The notes beneath the pieces were generated by a model. It saw only the letters and a program-made list of their open reading frames with translations, was not told the DNA's origin and made no database searches. The position numbers were made by a program, and so were the translations under genes. From positions 6,033,744 to 6,097,743 of the forward strand of contig OX637393.1 in assembly GCA_951799425.1 (NCBI GenBank): a stretch of 64,000 nt of DNA, in the 5' to 3' direction. This document shows positions 35,590-47,461 of the stretch, one piece after another. Position 1 is the first letter of the stretch; each line of letters begins with the position of its first letter. The stretch comes from Ilex aquifolium. Taxonomy: Eukaryota; Streptophyta; Magnoliopsida; Aquifoliales; Aquifoliaceae.

Positions 35590-36547
35590 ACAAAGTGTAG
35601 GAATGGGAAGAAGAAGTCGGAAGCAAAGTCATTCCTAAAGTGGGTAAACCAACTGTGGATGCTTCTAAAAAATCTGCCGAAGTTTCGGATCAGCAGACCC
35701 ATAATGGTGATGTTGTTTTTAGTCATATTGGGCAAAAGGAAGATGTTTCTCCAGCGAACCATGCTAACACCGTTGGGTGAGGGTGTTGAACAAGACATGG
35801 TAGTTGAGGACATGTTATCGATGCCAACAGATAATAATGTACTGAAAGATTCATAGGAAGTGATTATTGTTCCGAACACTCCCGAAGATTGGGATATTTT
35901 AGAAGCTACTATGGTGGCTCAATGTGATAGTTTGGTGGAGGCTCCATTTTTTTATTTTGCAATCAAAATTCCAAAGAAAACGATAGAGAAAAAAGAGGGA
36001 CAACTCTTATAATACCCGTTATCGGGTGGAATCATCGCAGGTTGTTTAATGAAGGTCCTGTACTAGAATATAAGAGGGGTGAGTAATGATCCATTTCGAT
36101 GTGTTCTCATGAATTATATCACTCATTACCATTCAAATATTATTTGCATTTCAGAGCCTATGGTAAATTTTGATTCTATCCCCGCTGCTTATTGGCAAGG
36201 TCTAAATCTCGTTTATGTGGGTGGAAATACTCATCAACCTGTTAATCTCTGAATTTTAACCTCTTGTATGATTAATGCAGTCATTGTAAATGTTTCTTCA
36301 CAACAAGTTACGATCAGCCTAATGGTTTTTGTTTATGCGAGTACAACATATTTTCAACGTCAAATACTTTGCTTAAAACTTGCTAGTATCAGAGCTATGG
36401 ATGGTTATGGGTGATTTCAACACAGTGTTGGGAGCGCATGAAAAACGTGGTGGTATTTTTCACAAGTCTATCTCTTGCAATGAATTCGTTTCTATGATTA
36501 ATTCTTGTGAGTTGATAGTTATTGCCACTCGTGGGGGCTCCGTATAC
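35590..36547 (+). pseudogene. LINE fragment with endonuclease domain
   Basis: Plus-strand frames broken by stops and shifts match a plant L1-type LINE. First comes ORF1-proximal sequence, then endonuclease motifs ISEPMVNFDSIP, VFVYASTTYFQR and WMVMGDFNTVLGAHEKRGG, the last being the conserved catalytic GDFN region. It ends where a copia LTR begins at 36548. The right breakpoint of the tandem duplication (35922) lies within it. Not functional. Confidence 0.82.
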
Positions 36548-36924
36548 TGTTGGTTACCCAGGGCCAGAAATACACTACAAACAAGATTTAAACAAAGAGG
36601 ATATCTTTATTTCTCTCTGAAAATAAAATACAAGAATTATTACAAAATTCTCACAAATGAGATCTCTCTTGAATCTCTCTCTCTCTGTTTGTTCCTCACT
36701 GATCCTGAGCATGCTTATGACCTTCACTAAGTTTCCTATTTATAGGAAGTTTTTTGGCCAAATAAGTCAAGAAAGAGGGAACACATTTAAGGCTTTGGCA
36801 AGCTTTGTCAAAGCTTCAGTCGTCTGCTGTCAAGCAGTCCGCCGGCAAGCTGTCAATAGGGTGGCTACTAGGATGGGTAGTAGAGTGGGCTACTGGGTAG
36901 CTTCTGATGGAGCTGGAACCTTCA
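36548..36924 (-). mobile_element. 3' LTR of the 36.5-41 kb copia element (377 bp)
   Basis: On the minus strand it starts TGAAGGTTCC right after the polypurine tract AAAGGGGGAGAT and ends GTAACCAACA. It interrupts the LINE at 36547/36548. Confidence 0.8.
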
Positions 36925-37098
36925 AATCTCCCCCTTTAGAACCATTAGAAGAGAATGTAATTATACATTCATCCCGACTATGTCTCTGCACAACTCAAGC
37001 TTATCTCGAGTAACGACCTTTGTCAACATGTCTGCTGGATTCTCCTTTGTGTGGATCTTCACTAGTTTCAGTAACTGTTGCTCCATCACTTCGTGTAT

Positions 37099-38300
37099 CT
37101 AATGATAGCGAATATCAATATGCTTCGTCCGGGAATGGTACATTGAGTTCTTGCTCAAGTCCAGAGCACTTTGACTATCACAATGCACCTTGTATTCATT
37201 CTGCTTAATACCTAGTTCTGGGAGAAACCGCTTTAACCACAACATTTCCTTACCAGCTTCCGCTGTAGCAATATACTCTGCCTTTGTCGTGGATAAAGCT
37301 ATGCACTTCTGCAACCTTGACTGCCATGACACAACTCCCCTTGCAAAAGTGTAAAGAAATCCTGATGTAGATTTTCTACCATCAAGATCTCTTGCCATAT
37401 CTGAATCTATATAGCCTTCCAAAACTGGTTTAACTCCCTCGTAACACAAGCATATCTTCGATGTACCCTTAAGGTATATGAGAATCCACTTGACCGCCTC
37501 CTAGTGTTCTTTCCTTGGATTGGAAAGAAATCTGCTCACCATACCCACTGCATGGGCAATATCTGGCCTTGTACATACTATTGCATACATTAGACTCCCA
37601 ACTGCTGAAGAGTAAGGAATCATTGTCATATCTTCTATCTTCTTCTTTGATGAGGGACAGGAATTCTTGCTCAGCTTGAAATGATTAGCCAGTAGGATGT
37701 TAACTGGCTTGGCAATATCCATGTTGAACCTCTGGATCGCCTGTTCAACGTATTTCTCCTGTGATAGCCACAATTTCTTGGTTTTTCTATCACGAACAAT
37801 CTGCATGCCTAGTATCTGCTGAGCTGGGCCTAAGTCCTTCATATCAAAGGACTTGGACATTTCCTTCTTCAATTGGCTAATCTTTATTGCATCCTTTTCG
37901 ACGATCAACATGTCGTCAACATAAAGTAGGAGTGCAATGAAATTGCCATCCGAGAATCTCTGAACGTAAACACACTGATCTACAGGAGTCCTCTTGTAGT
38001 CTTGACCTACCATGAATGAGTCAAATTTCTTATACCACTGTCTGGGCGCTTGCTTGAGGCCGTACAGACTCTTCTTCAACTTACAGACCAAATTTTTCTT
38101 TCTTGGAACCTCGAAACCTTCCGGCTGTTCCATATAGATTTCTTCATTCAGATCTCCATGAAGAAATACAGTTTTCACGTCCATTTGTTCAAGCTCCAAG
38201 TTTAAACTGGCTACTAATCCGAGAATGACTCGAATTGAGATCATCTTAACAACTGGTGAGAAAATCTCGTCAAAGTCAATTCATTTCTTCTGTTGGAATC
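37099..38300 (-). pseudogene. Copia reverse transcriptase and RNase H
   Basis: The frame 38244-37501 has the copia RT core (MDVKTVFLHGDLNEEIYMEQ, then KSLYGLKQAPRQWYKKFD) and the catalytic YVDD within LLLYVDDMLIV. After a stop at about 37501, the frame 37449-37099 carries RNase H (KSTSGFLYTF, CIALSTTKAEYIATAEA, VHCDSQSALDL). A stop also precedes the RT frame (QKK-stop-IDFDEIFSPVVK). It is a non-coding relic, although the RT core residues are intact. Confidence 0.92.
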
Positions 38301-38972
38301 CTTTAACGACCAATCGAGCCTTATACTTCACCAATTTTCCACTACCGTCTTTCTTCAGCTTGAACACCCATTTATTCCTCTGTGCTTTCTTGCCTTTTGG
38401 AAGTTTCACAAGCTCATAGGTTTGATTTTTCTAAAGGGAATCCATCTCATCCTGCATGGCTTGCATCCACTTGTCTTTATCCGTATGAGCTTGTGCCTCC
38501 TGAAAGCTCTCCGACTTCCCTTCATCAGTAAGCAGAATACAGTCTGACTCCGGATATCTACTCGACGGAATGCGTCCTATTTCAGATCTTCGTGATTGAG
38601 GCTCGTCAGCTATATGAGGTACACCATCCTCTGGTTGCTGTGATGGTCCTACAACATTTGGTTGAGGGGGTTATTGCTCCCCCTGCTCAACACCTTCATA
38701 ATCATCTTGCTCTGTTTCCGTAGCTTCATCCTACACTTCGTCATTATCTGTGGCGAACTGTAATGGTGCAGGGTCTGGAACAATGTCCTGTGCACTGGAA
38801 CTAGAACTACTGGACTTTGTGGGATTTTCAAAGTCCTCATATGCCTGGTTTTCATGGAACACCACGTCCCTGCTCCTGATGATCTTTTTGGCCATTGGGT
38901 CCCACAATTGTATCCAAATTCTTCACCTCCGTAGCCTATAAAGATGCACGTAGTGGTCTTGACATCAAGTTT

Positions 38973-39800
38973 CTACCTTTGCTCCTTGGATACATGTGCA
39001 AATGCTTTGCACCCAAATATTCTTAAGTGAGAATAGGAGGGATTCCTACCAGACCACACCTTCTCCGGAATATCAAAATTCAATGGTACTGACGGTGATC
39101 TGTTTATCAGATAACAGGCGGCACGAACGACTTCACCCCAAAATGGCTTCGACAGCTTTGCCATACTAAACATGCATCGGGCTCTTTCCACAATGGTTCG
39201 ATTCATCCTCTTTGCTACTCCATTGTGCTGTGGGGTTAAGTGGAACAATTTTGTCATGTCTGATACCATAATTTTCACAGTATGCTTCAAATCTCTGGAA
39301 GTATATTCGCCTCCATTGTCTGTTCGAAGACACTTTAGATTCGTTCTTGTTTCTCGTTCTACCATGGCATGGAATCTTTTGAAGCATTCGAGTACTTGAT
39401 CATTCGTCTTTAGGAAATACACCCATACCTTCGGTGAAACATCATCAATAAATGTTAGAAAATATCTGTTGCCGCCCAATGATTCCACCTCTAGGGGACC
39501 GCAAACATCAGAGTGTACCAGACTTAACAACTCTGATCTCCTCTTCATCGAGGAACTGAACGAGACTCGATGTTGTTTACCAAACAAGCAATGATCACAA
39601 GGATTTAGTGTAACATCTTTGGCAACTGTGATGAGATTCTTCTTTTCCAAGGTAAACAATCCTTTTTCCCCCTTGTGACCGAGTCTCTGGTGCCACATAT
39701 TTGGTAAAGCCTCATTTTCAACTACATTGAGACTGTCTGAGCAAATCTTCACATGGGTCTTGTAAAGTGTGCCACAAATATGTCCTCGGACGACAACCAT
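38973..39800 (-). pseudogene. Copia integrase
   Basis: A 275-codon frame with the GAG-pre-integrase/HHCC region (MWHQRLGHKGEKGL, CDHCLFGKQHRVSF) and the integrase core (SDVCGPLEVESLGG, TDNGGEY with a catalytic Asp, and PQHNGVAKRMNRTI in place of the usual Gly-Val-Ala-Glu-Arg). The expected catalytic Glu in the GVAERMNRT motif is read as Lys here, so the integrase would be inactive even without the neighbouring stops. Confidence 0.9.
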
Positions 39801-39950
39801 ATCACCTTTCGTGAGCTTCCATGTGCCATTGCTGAAGTGGTTATCGTAGCCCTGTCAGTCGAGGGCTATCCCGGAAAGTAGATTTAGCCGAAGGTCGGGC
39901 ACGTGTCGGACATCCTTCAATACCAGTGTACAACCAACATTTATTTTTAT

Positions 39951-40148
39951 CTAAATATCACCAATTCCCATGATCTTGGAAGAACTGGTGTTTCCCATCC
40001 TCACCGTACCAAAGTCTCTAGCTTTGTACATTGAGAAGAAATCGCTGTGAGAAGTGGCGTGGTATGAAGCTGCAGTATCTACCACCCACTCAGCGTCATG
40101 GTTTGAAAAATGAAGGCATGTCTCCTCATTGACAGAAAGAATGGCCAT
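39951..40148 (-). pseudogene. Copia protease
   Basis: WVVDTAASYHATSHSDFFSM contains the aspartic protease Asp of the copia family (usually D-T/S-A/G-A). Stops lie on both sides. Confidence 0.85.
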
Positions 40149-40181
40149 GTCCTCTGAGAGAGTGACTAGCGTCTCTCCGTC

Positions 40182-41000
40182 CTATTTCTTCGGCTGATTA
40201 CTGCCTTGGCCTTGCTCTCGTAGTAACTTGCGGTAGTTTTTCTTCATGTGACCTTGCATGCCACAATGGTAACACTTGTATGTAGGTCTTCCTCCGTCAT
40301 TTGATCTCCCTGGATCTTGTGACCTTCCTCTACTCTTACTCCTTCCCATTCCCCTGCCTCTGCTACCTCCTTGTTGTCTGCCTCTGCTCTCAGTGACGAG
40401 GGCATTTGACTGGTTAATGCCAACATCCTTTCTCCTGGCCTCCTCATTGAACAGGGCATCCTTAACTGTTGACATGGTAAGTTTGCCTCTTGAAGCCGAA
40501 TTGCTGAGAGAGACTACCAGCGTCTCCCAACTATCTGGTAGAGAACTGAGAAGCAAGAGAGCTTGTACTTCATCCCCCAGATTCAACTCTATCGATGATA
40601 ATTGATTTACCAGACTCTAGAACTTACTAGTGTGCTCGGCAATTGAAGTTCCACTTTTTAACTTCAGATTCACAAACCGCCACATCAAAATGGCTTTATT
40701 TTGAGCAGTCTTGGCCTGGTACATGTCTTCCAGCTTCTTCCAAATGACATGTGCATCAGTCTCTTATGCAACATGGTGGAATACACTGTGGTCAATCCAT
40801 TGCCTGATTTGACTGATGATTTTTATGTTCAGTTTCTTCCACTCCGTTTCTTTTGTCGGATCTAGATTTACACCTTCTGCCTCCAAGGGATCGTACAAGT
40901 CTTTACAGCTTAGGAGATCTTCCATCCGAGGTCTCCAAAGTGTATAATTAGAGGCAGTGAGTTTGATCATGGCTCCCGACGTTGATTCCTCCATGGACAT
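40182..41000 (-). pseudogene. Copia gag with damaged zinc knuckle
   Basis: The start MSMEESTSGAMIKLTASNYT and following WRPRMEDLL are typical of Tnt1-type gag. Stops at about 40764 and 40615 break it. The nucleocapsid region has an RGRG-rich stretch followed by CYHCGMQGHMKKNY. The expected final Cys of the CX2CX4HX4C knuckle is Tyr. Confidence 0.88.
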
Positions 41001-41169
41001 TTTGAGTTTTTAGGCTCTAAATGTCTCGATCAAAAATTTTGGAGCTGAATTTTTCAAAACGGAGTGCACCGTTGTGTCCGGAACGATTGAAATAGCTGGA
41101 AAAGAGTCCCGATTCACAAAAAACGTAGCTAAAATGAGCTCAGAATTGACTCGAAAAGTTTTTGGTAAC

Positions 41170-41396
41170 TTAACGAGGACGCGTGGCCTCTAAGGGGGTG
41201 GAGTGTAGTAACATGCAAAAAGGCCTTATGCGTTGCATCCCATATCGATTTGGGAGGGGGAGAGACTGGGCTATATATGTGGTGTGTTCACCTTTAATTG
41301 TCAAGAGACCTTTTTTGGGGCAAAGTCCCAGAAGAACAAAATCATGAGGGTGTATGGATACCAAAACAGACAATATCTTGACAGTTGGAGTGAATC
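41170..41396 (+). mobile_element. Possible partial LTR, unassigned
   Basis: A GC-richer 230-bp stretch between the copia element and the duplicated block. It has TATATATG in a promoter-like position and a segment resembling the R/U5 of plant LTRs (GACAATATCTTGACAG). No partner LTR was seen. Confidence 0.3.
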
Positions 41397-42606
41397 GTTA
41401 CAAAAATTCATCTCAAATTTTTTTTTTGTCCAAAAAACATCAACTTCTCAATACGACCCCCAATAAAAGACAGCCCAATCAACACACTCTTTTTAATTTT
41501 AAATTGTGTAGTTAAAAAAACTAAATTATTATTTAAAATATAAATATTGGAAGATCAGTTCGATTTTTGTTATTGTGTAGTGTCTTTAGGTATGGGCTAT
41601 TGCTAGTTCATATATACATGATATCTTATATCATTTTCAAGTATTTTAATATGTAGAAGTCAAATTTAAAGTGATGATAAGTATACTTGCCCACGTGATA
41701 AGTCAATTAGACACTTTTCTACATAGTAGGTTAACAGAACATGGACTCGACATGAAATAAGCGGGTTATGATTTACTAATTTCCAAAAAAGGAAAATGAT
41801 ACGACCCACAAACCCAAATAATAAATGAATTAGATATTAACAGTGTCAAACATGAATAATTCTACCTTTGTTGGACAACAAATTTAGCTTGTATAGTGTG
41901 AAGAACAATTTTTTTGTTTTCTATTTTTTTTTTCATTTCTTGATCAGGTATTCTACAAATTTCTATTGAATTGGTGGATTCTTACTTGGTTTTTTAAACA
42001 TCTAGACCATGTGGATTTTAATTTATGGAGGTCTATATGTGGTACTTATATATTACGGATGGTATATATATATGTTTGTAGACATGAACATGACAAGTTC
42101 ATGTACGTAGACCAGTCGAATTATGGTCAACTACCATTCCATATTGTAAAAAAATAACAGAGTCGAACATCCAACAATTGCCAATCCTAGCTTAGGGCTA
42201 ATTAACTCTCTCATAGTCAAGAAAACAAATCAATGTGGACCCAAGTGGCTGTCAATAGAAGTTAAAACTCATACATGGACTCCATACCATCATCTTCATC
42301 TTTTACTCCACAGATATGGCATTACACTACTATATCAATTTGATAAAGGGAGAGATAGTCCTTGTATTTAAGACCTTATTTTATGGTCCCATATTTCCAA
42401 AAATAAAAAATTCCGTTGCTTTTAAGGCTGAAAATGAGGTGTATTAGTACTTAAATTGCCGAAAAAATATACGCTGTTAGATATTGAGTGACCATTGAAG
42501 CACCAATGGTGGGTTCTGGACTATACCTTATTATTTAGATGAAAAAAAAGTCCTATCAAGGTTTTTGTTGATAAACTTTGAGAAAAGATCATTAACAATG
42601 TCTGGA
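41397..42606. repeat. Older segmental duplicate, copy C part 1
   Basis: Diverged match to 11510-12800 of unit 1 (shared AACATGGACTCGACATGAAATAAGC and TAGTGTCTTTA segments, each broken by substitutions). No gene. Confidence 0.75.
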
Positions 42607-42614
42607 AAAAGTCC

Positions 42615-42867
42615 TATGGCATGATCCATGCATCCTCAAGGCCCCCTCTATAATCAGGTGGGGGATGATATGCTTAGGGGCTTGGGTTTTGATATTGATG
42701 ATAGAGTGAGTAGAATTATTAGCGATGGTTGCTGGAGTTGGCCTAGGACAGGAATCCAAATCTCTTACTGACATGTAACAAAAACCAAAAAGAGAGAACT
42801 GTATTAAATGGCTTCTAAATACATCAGGTTTTAGCATCCAATCAGCATGGGAGGCAGTCAGACCTAT
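42615..42867 (+). pseudogene. LINE ORF2 C-terminal fragment
   Basis: Frames broken by shifts match the end of a plant LINE ORF2: WHDPCILKAPSI, then RVSRIISDGCWSWPR, then SGFSIQSAWEAVRP, which starts the zf-RVT region. It is cut at 42868 by the element carrying the ankyrin fragment. Confidence 0.7.
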
Positions 42868-43853
42868 GGGGTGTGTTTGGGTAGTAGGTTAAAGTGGGTT
42901 AACACCCATATGGATTGGCTAATAAAGCAATGGGTCCCAAAAAACCCTTGTTTGGGAAGCAAAAATTGAGTGAGGATATAATCCCGGGTCAAAAATTGAC
43001 CCGGGTGCTACAGTGTTTTTTATCCCAGCTACATAGGTTAAATGTAACCCACCTCCCCCATGGGTTACAAACCTTTCCAAGAGGATAAGAGACACAATGA
43101 CATTTTTACCCTTGCATAGAATTGTTCCCATTCATCACTGATCTCTCTCTCTTTCTTCATTTTTCTTTTGTTTATTTGAGGAGTCCTCTGGTTCTTCGTT
43201 TTTGTTCGGTTGAGCTTCTTAAAGACCTTTGCTTTCACTTTCCATCCTATAGCTTGGTCACAAACCTCCCTTTTAGCTTCTCCAAACTTCTTCATAAGAA
43301 AAAAAGGCCTTTGCTAGCCTTTTCACTTTGGCCTTACGACCTCTGAGCAAACTGGGTCTTGCTAGTGATCTTCTCAAAGGTGTGATTCACTGTGAATTAT
43401 AGTTCAACTGTGTTCAAATTCGTTTCTTTCTAGGTCCAATGCCTCCAACATACTTTCCTCTTTTAGATGGGAGAGTACTGGAGATCAATGGTGGTACGCA
43501 TCTCCCATTGATTGGGCTGCTGCAAATGGCCATTATGATCTGGTCAGAGAGCTTCTTCACCTTGACACCAATCTCCTTATCAAACTCACCTCCCTTCGTC
43601 AAATTCGCCGCCTCAAAACCGTGTGGGACGACGAAGATCAGTTTGATAATGTTGCCAAATGTCGTTCCCAAGTTGCCCGAAAACTCCTCCTTGAATGTGA
43701 AACCAAGAAAGGCCACAACTCCCTCATTAGAGCTGGCTATGTCCATTGGGATGTCAAATGTAATGGGAGAATCCCTTTTGTCAAATGTTATTATGTATAT
43801 GTGGAAAATGTTTTATTTTGTTAGGATAAGCCACCAATCCAAACATAGGATAT
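42868..43853. mobile_element. Possible gene-carrying transposon (ankyrin capture)
   Basis: The left end CCTATGGGGTGTGTTTGGG and the right end (read inward, CCTATGTTTGGATTGG) are imperfect inverted repeats. In between are a GC-balanced leader, a CTCTCTCT-rich 5'-UTR-like stretch and the ankyrin-gene fragment. The target duplication is not clear, so the element class is uncertain. Confidence 0.4.
43439..43800 (+). pseudogene. Ankyrin-repeat protein gene fragment, frameshifted
   Basis: The frame from about 43465 reads WESTGDQWWYASPIDWAAAN, then GHYDLVRELLHLDTN, LRQIRRLKTVWDDEDQFDNV, CRSQVARKLLLECE and NSLIRAGY. This is the N-terminal part of a plant ankyrin-repeat family protein. The MPPTYFPL start at 43439 is in another frame, so one or two bases were lost near 43460. 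After about 43760 similarity ends in unrelated AT-rich sequence. It looks like a captured genomic piece: it carries leader-like sequence upstream and no poly(A). Confidence 0.7.
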
Positions 43854-46104
43854 GATTGGAGGGAGGTTGGTTCGTACAGGGGATAACATCTGGTTCTTAG
43901 ACCTTAATCAAAGCGTTTGTTTTTCTCTGCACCTAGTGTTTCCGCAAGTTCGCACTCGGGACTCCAAGAACTTAATGTTTCCTTCTCGGCTCCGCCGAGC
44001 AGTGAATGTGTCTCTTGCTTTTGTCAAATTATTTAATGCGCCCAAGGCATGTACATGCATGCACATGAGCATTTTTGTAAATCTCCCCTTCGAAGGGTCA
44101 GGAATTAATTGTTCCATACAACATACATCTACATCATTGGTCATTGAATTTCTTTTATGATCATTCTTATTGCCTTGGAGGATCAATAACTGAGAGTCAA
44201 CCTTGCCCCCAAGCCGTAATGTTCAGAAACTACTTTATCTTGATCAACAAGCATGCTTGTCTTTGTCAATTATCTCTACCTTCGAAGTCAAAGTTTATCC
44301 TCCTACAAGGTGGTCAGCGCCGATGTGAGTCATCACCAAATGCTGAAGGTATCTCCAACAGAGGAAGGCCTCCTCCATCGAGATGAGTTACCTGAGGATG
44401 CCGAAGTGTCACAGACATCGCCGACGTACACATGACCCCCATGCCAAGGAAGGACTCCCACGCCAAGGACCTGACTCGCGACGCGGGTCACTCTCTCACT
44501 AGTCGCCAAAATGTCCCATCAACTGCCCTCCAGTCCTTGATTTTCGTACGAACCGGGTGACATGTTGGATGGAGATCAAAAGGATTGTGTCCTTTGGTTT
44601 TTCACAAGAGGTGTGCAGTCGTTTTCCCGCCTTCCGGGATCGTACCGCATTTATTTGGGCTTATCACGAAACGTGCATAATGATGGCATCCCAGTATATG
44701 AGTTGTCACCCCCTCGTTCTCTTAGTTATCTTCTTTGTGAGGCCTTTCTAAAAAGTTTGCTGCAAAATCTACTGAAAGACCACCACGTTCCATTAGAAGT
44801 TCTTAGACCCCTCGAGTTCGTCGAAGAAGCCTGAAGCTCACCCCCTCCTTCTTTGAAGGTTCATTCGCGCTTGTCGGAGACGTGGCGAGGCCTGTTGAAG
44901 GACTCCGGTTCTGAGTAGCAATCGCATCCCTTGGTGAGCAACCGCCTCCCCTTTTTTTTTTTAATTTTCGGCGTCTGGCTTGCCTTTGACTCTTCTCCTT
45001 CCTTCATCAGACCCCCTAGGATCTTCTTTTTGAGTCCCCTTTCTGTCTCTCCATGAAAAGACGCCGTCGAAAAACTGGTGGTAACACCGATGAACCAGCC
45101 TCTCGAGGCAGAGGAAATACACGGTTAAGGGCCGTCATCAGATTACCAATTTCAAGGCCCACTCGATCCTCTTCTGGGTGACCGTTTATAAGTTCCTACC
45201 TGAACTCCATCGTGCCGATGTGGGCACTGAGGTGGCGATGCCATTTTTCACTAAGACGATCATCGAGGGTGGTATTGGGTTCCCCCTCCACATATCCTTC
45301 TCCGTTTCTTGTCTCGATTTCATCTCTTCCCAAGGAAATGCTATCTGATGATACCTAGAAAGAATTCTAAGTTTGAGCTCGGGAATTGAGGTCAGGAAGG
45401 GAGGTCAACCAAGAGATCCAGAGCTCAGAGGTCCAGACCGTGGGCCCTCCTCAGTCTGCACAATGAAGAAAATGAGTGGAAGACAGCTGGCTACCAGAAG
45501 ACACCCCCTCCACGGTAGTAAGCGACTGTCAAGGTATAAAACTCTCAACCGTCCAAGATCATCTCGTAAAATCAAGGGAGATCCTGTGAGAGGAAGGCGA
45601 AGATCTCGCCACAGATCCCATAGAATTAGGAATTAGGCTATAAATATTGTACAAAGACCTCATTACGGGGCAAGCAACCCAAGTTGTACCTAGAATATTG
45701 TGTAATCCTCTCAAAACCGTCAATATAGATCCTAGGAGCAAGAGACTCCATTTAAGAGTGGATTAGCCGAACTTTCGAGCAGGTGAACTACAATAACTCT
45801 ACTGTGTAAACCATCTTTTACCCACACATCGCTGCATTATCTTCACAAGCTTCGTAGCTTGGACCAAACCTTACTTTCATACATACATATACTTGTATTG
45901 CTCAACCACGTTTGGATCACCATCACTATCTAAACTCCTTTAGGATCATCATGGGGGTAATCTCCCTGAATGAATGCCTCCATGTCCACCTCGGCTTGTA
46001 GGACATACTCTTTTGTTATAATTTGGTGAGGGTGATGCCTCAACAAAAATTCTACCCGAAAGCCCGGGATCCTGCCATGTATCTCGTCATAATGGAGCAA
46101 TCTT
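43854..46104 (+). mobile_element. GC-richer insert, possible Gypsy-type remnant
   Basis: Base composition differs from the flanks. No intact gene. Frame 45130-45350 holds HRADVGTEVAMPFFTKTIIE, then GGIGFPLHISFSVSCLDFIS. This vaguely resembles the plant 'putative gypsy type transposon' domain. The stretch 45530-45930 (TATAAATATTG, then a run of direct cysteine-poor sequence with CATACATACATATAC) resembles the LTR end of Tat-like Gypsy elements. The short frame at 44562-44834 was not recognised. Confidence 0.3.
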
Positions 46105-46946
46105 AGCAGTCGAATTATGGTCAACTACCATTCTATATTATAACAAAAATAACAGCACAATTGTGAACCCTAGCTCAGGGCTAATTAACTGTGTCATAGT
46201 CAAATTATGGTCAATTACCATTCCATATCGTAACAAAAATAACATGAGTCGAACATCTTGCAATTGTCAAAGTCAAGAAAACAAGAATCAGTGTGTACTC
46301 AAGTGGCTGTCAAGAGGAGTAAAACGCATACATGGACTCCATATCATCGTCCTCATCCTTTAGTCCACAGATATGGCATTACACTCCTTTATCAATTTCA
46401 GAAAGGGACAGATAGTCTTTGTATTTGAGACCCTATTTTATGGTCTCATATTTCCAAAAAATAAAAAATTCCATTGCTTTTATGGTTGAAAATGAGGTGT
46501 ATAAGTAGTTAAATTGTCGAAAAAATATATGTTGTTAGATACAGAGTGACCATTAAAGCACTAATTGTTGGTTCGGAATTAAACCTTATTATTTAGTGGC
46601 AAAAAAAAAAAAAAATTTCGTATCAAGGTTTTTGTTGAAAGATTTTACGAAAAAATTATTGACGATGTCTGCAAAATAGCCGCATAAATCTTATATGATG
46701 TTTGAAGAGTCTCATTATGCCCAATAATCACAATCCTTTAAAGTTTGAAGGTTCCAAAGTTAAAAAAGTATAAAAAGTTAATGCTTAATAATTATTGGGA
46801 CCATGACAGAGTACACAACCTACTTGATCAATTCTGTGACGAATGGATAGGATTGACGGTTTTTAAAGTGATCTACCAGTCACTGTTAAAAAATAGAATA
46901 AAATAATATAAGTGTGGCATGAGTAAGTATTAAAGAGCAACTGATC
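46105..46946. repeat. Older segmental duplicate, copy C part 2
   Basis: Matches 12340-13070 of unit 1 and overlaps the content of copy C part 1. The old array therefore held more than one partial copy even before later insertions. It continues after a hAT-like insert at 47463-47582 and in small pieces up to about 49948. Confidence 0.7.
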
Positions 46947-47461
46947 GGGGTGGTTCAAGTTAATTTGAAATCTAAAGTAGAAATATTAAATGGAAGTTTT
47001 TTTATTTTTAATATTATTTTTTTAAAAAAATAATTTATTTTTAATTTTTTATATGAGAGAGAGATAAAAAAAAATGTGTTAATATTGTCGAGAAAGATAT
47101 TTCGACTTTTGTTTTTGTTTTTGTTTTTTATGGGAGAGAAATTGTTTAATTTCAACTTTTATTTTTGTTTTTTATTTTTTTTACCGGAGAGAGAGAGAGA
47201 GAAAGTGGGTGGGAGTAAATATGAGTTGACTTTTGTGTATTTTTTTAATTTCCAAGTTTTTAATGTTATGGATCGGATTATAGGCCCAAATTATTGCAAT
47301 AAAAAGTTTTAATTGTATTTAATTTTTTGGGGCTTTTCTGCGGGGCTTAACATTTAATTGATTTAATTTTTTTTTGTGGGCTAATGATATATCTAAAATT
47401 ATGGAGCTTTATAAAAATTTTGAGCCTCAAGGCCATGTTTTTTTCCAGTTGGGCCGGCCCT
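46947..47461. mobile_element. hAT-like nonautonomous element
   Basis: GCAACTGATC lies at 46937-46946 and again at 47462-47471, a 10-bp match that contains an 8-bp hAT-type duplication (CAACTGAT). With the 8-bp reading, the ends are CGGGGTGG and, from the right, CAGGGCCGG. The uninterrupted paralogue (13068 region) has a single copy of the target. No coding sequence. Confidence 0.65.

Larger units (their letters stand above)
22466..35922. repeat. Tandem segmental duplication, unit 2 (13,457 bp)
   Basis: Second copy of unit 1, beginning with the truncated copia gag (22466) and ending in the LINE (35922), where the original flank TGTGATAGTTTGG resumes. It retains the complete permease. Near 26000 it has lost about 890 bp that unit 1 keeps (13175-14066). 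Copy D retains traces of that sequence (GTTAATGTGTCAGAGCC), so the difference is a deletion here. Confidence 0.95.
36548..41166 (-). mobile_element. Decayed Ty1-copia element (Tnt1-94-like), one LTR
   Basis: On the minus strand the order is gag, protease, integrase, reverse transcriptase, RNase H, polypurine tract, 3' LTR (36924-36548), the normal Ty1-copia order. All domains are recognisable but at least eight in-frame stops break the polyprotein. No 5' LTR or primer binding site was found beyond 41000, so the element is truncated at about 41166. The zinc knuckle has lost its last Cys. Confidence 0.9.

Noticed and set aside
45373-45636. Arg-rich 87-codon frame
   Set aside because: Basic composition only, inside a GC-richer transposon remnant with no match and no copies.
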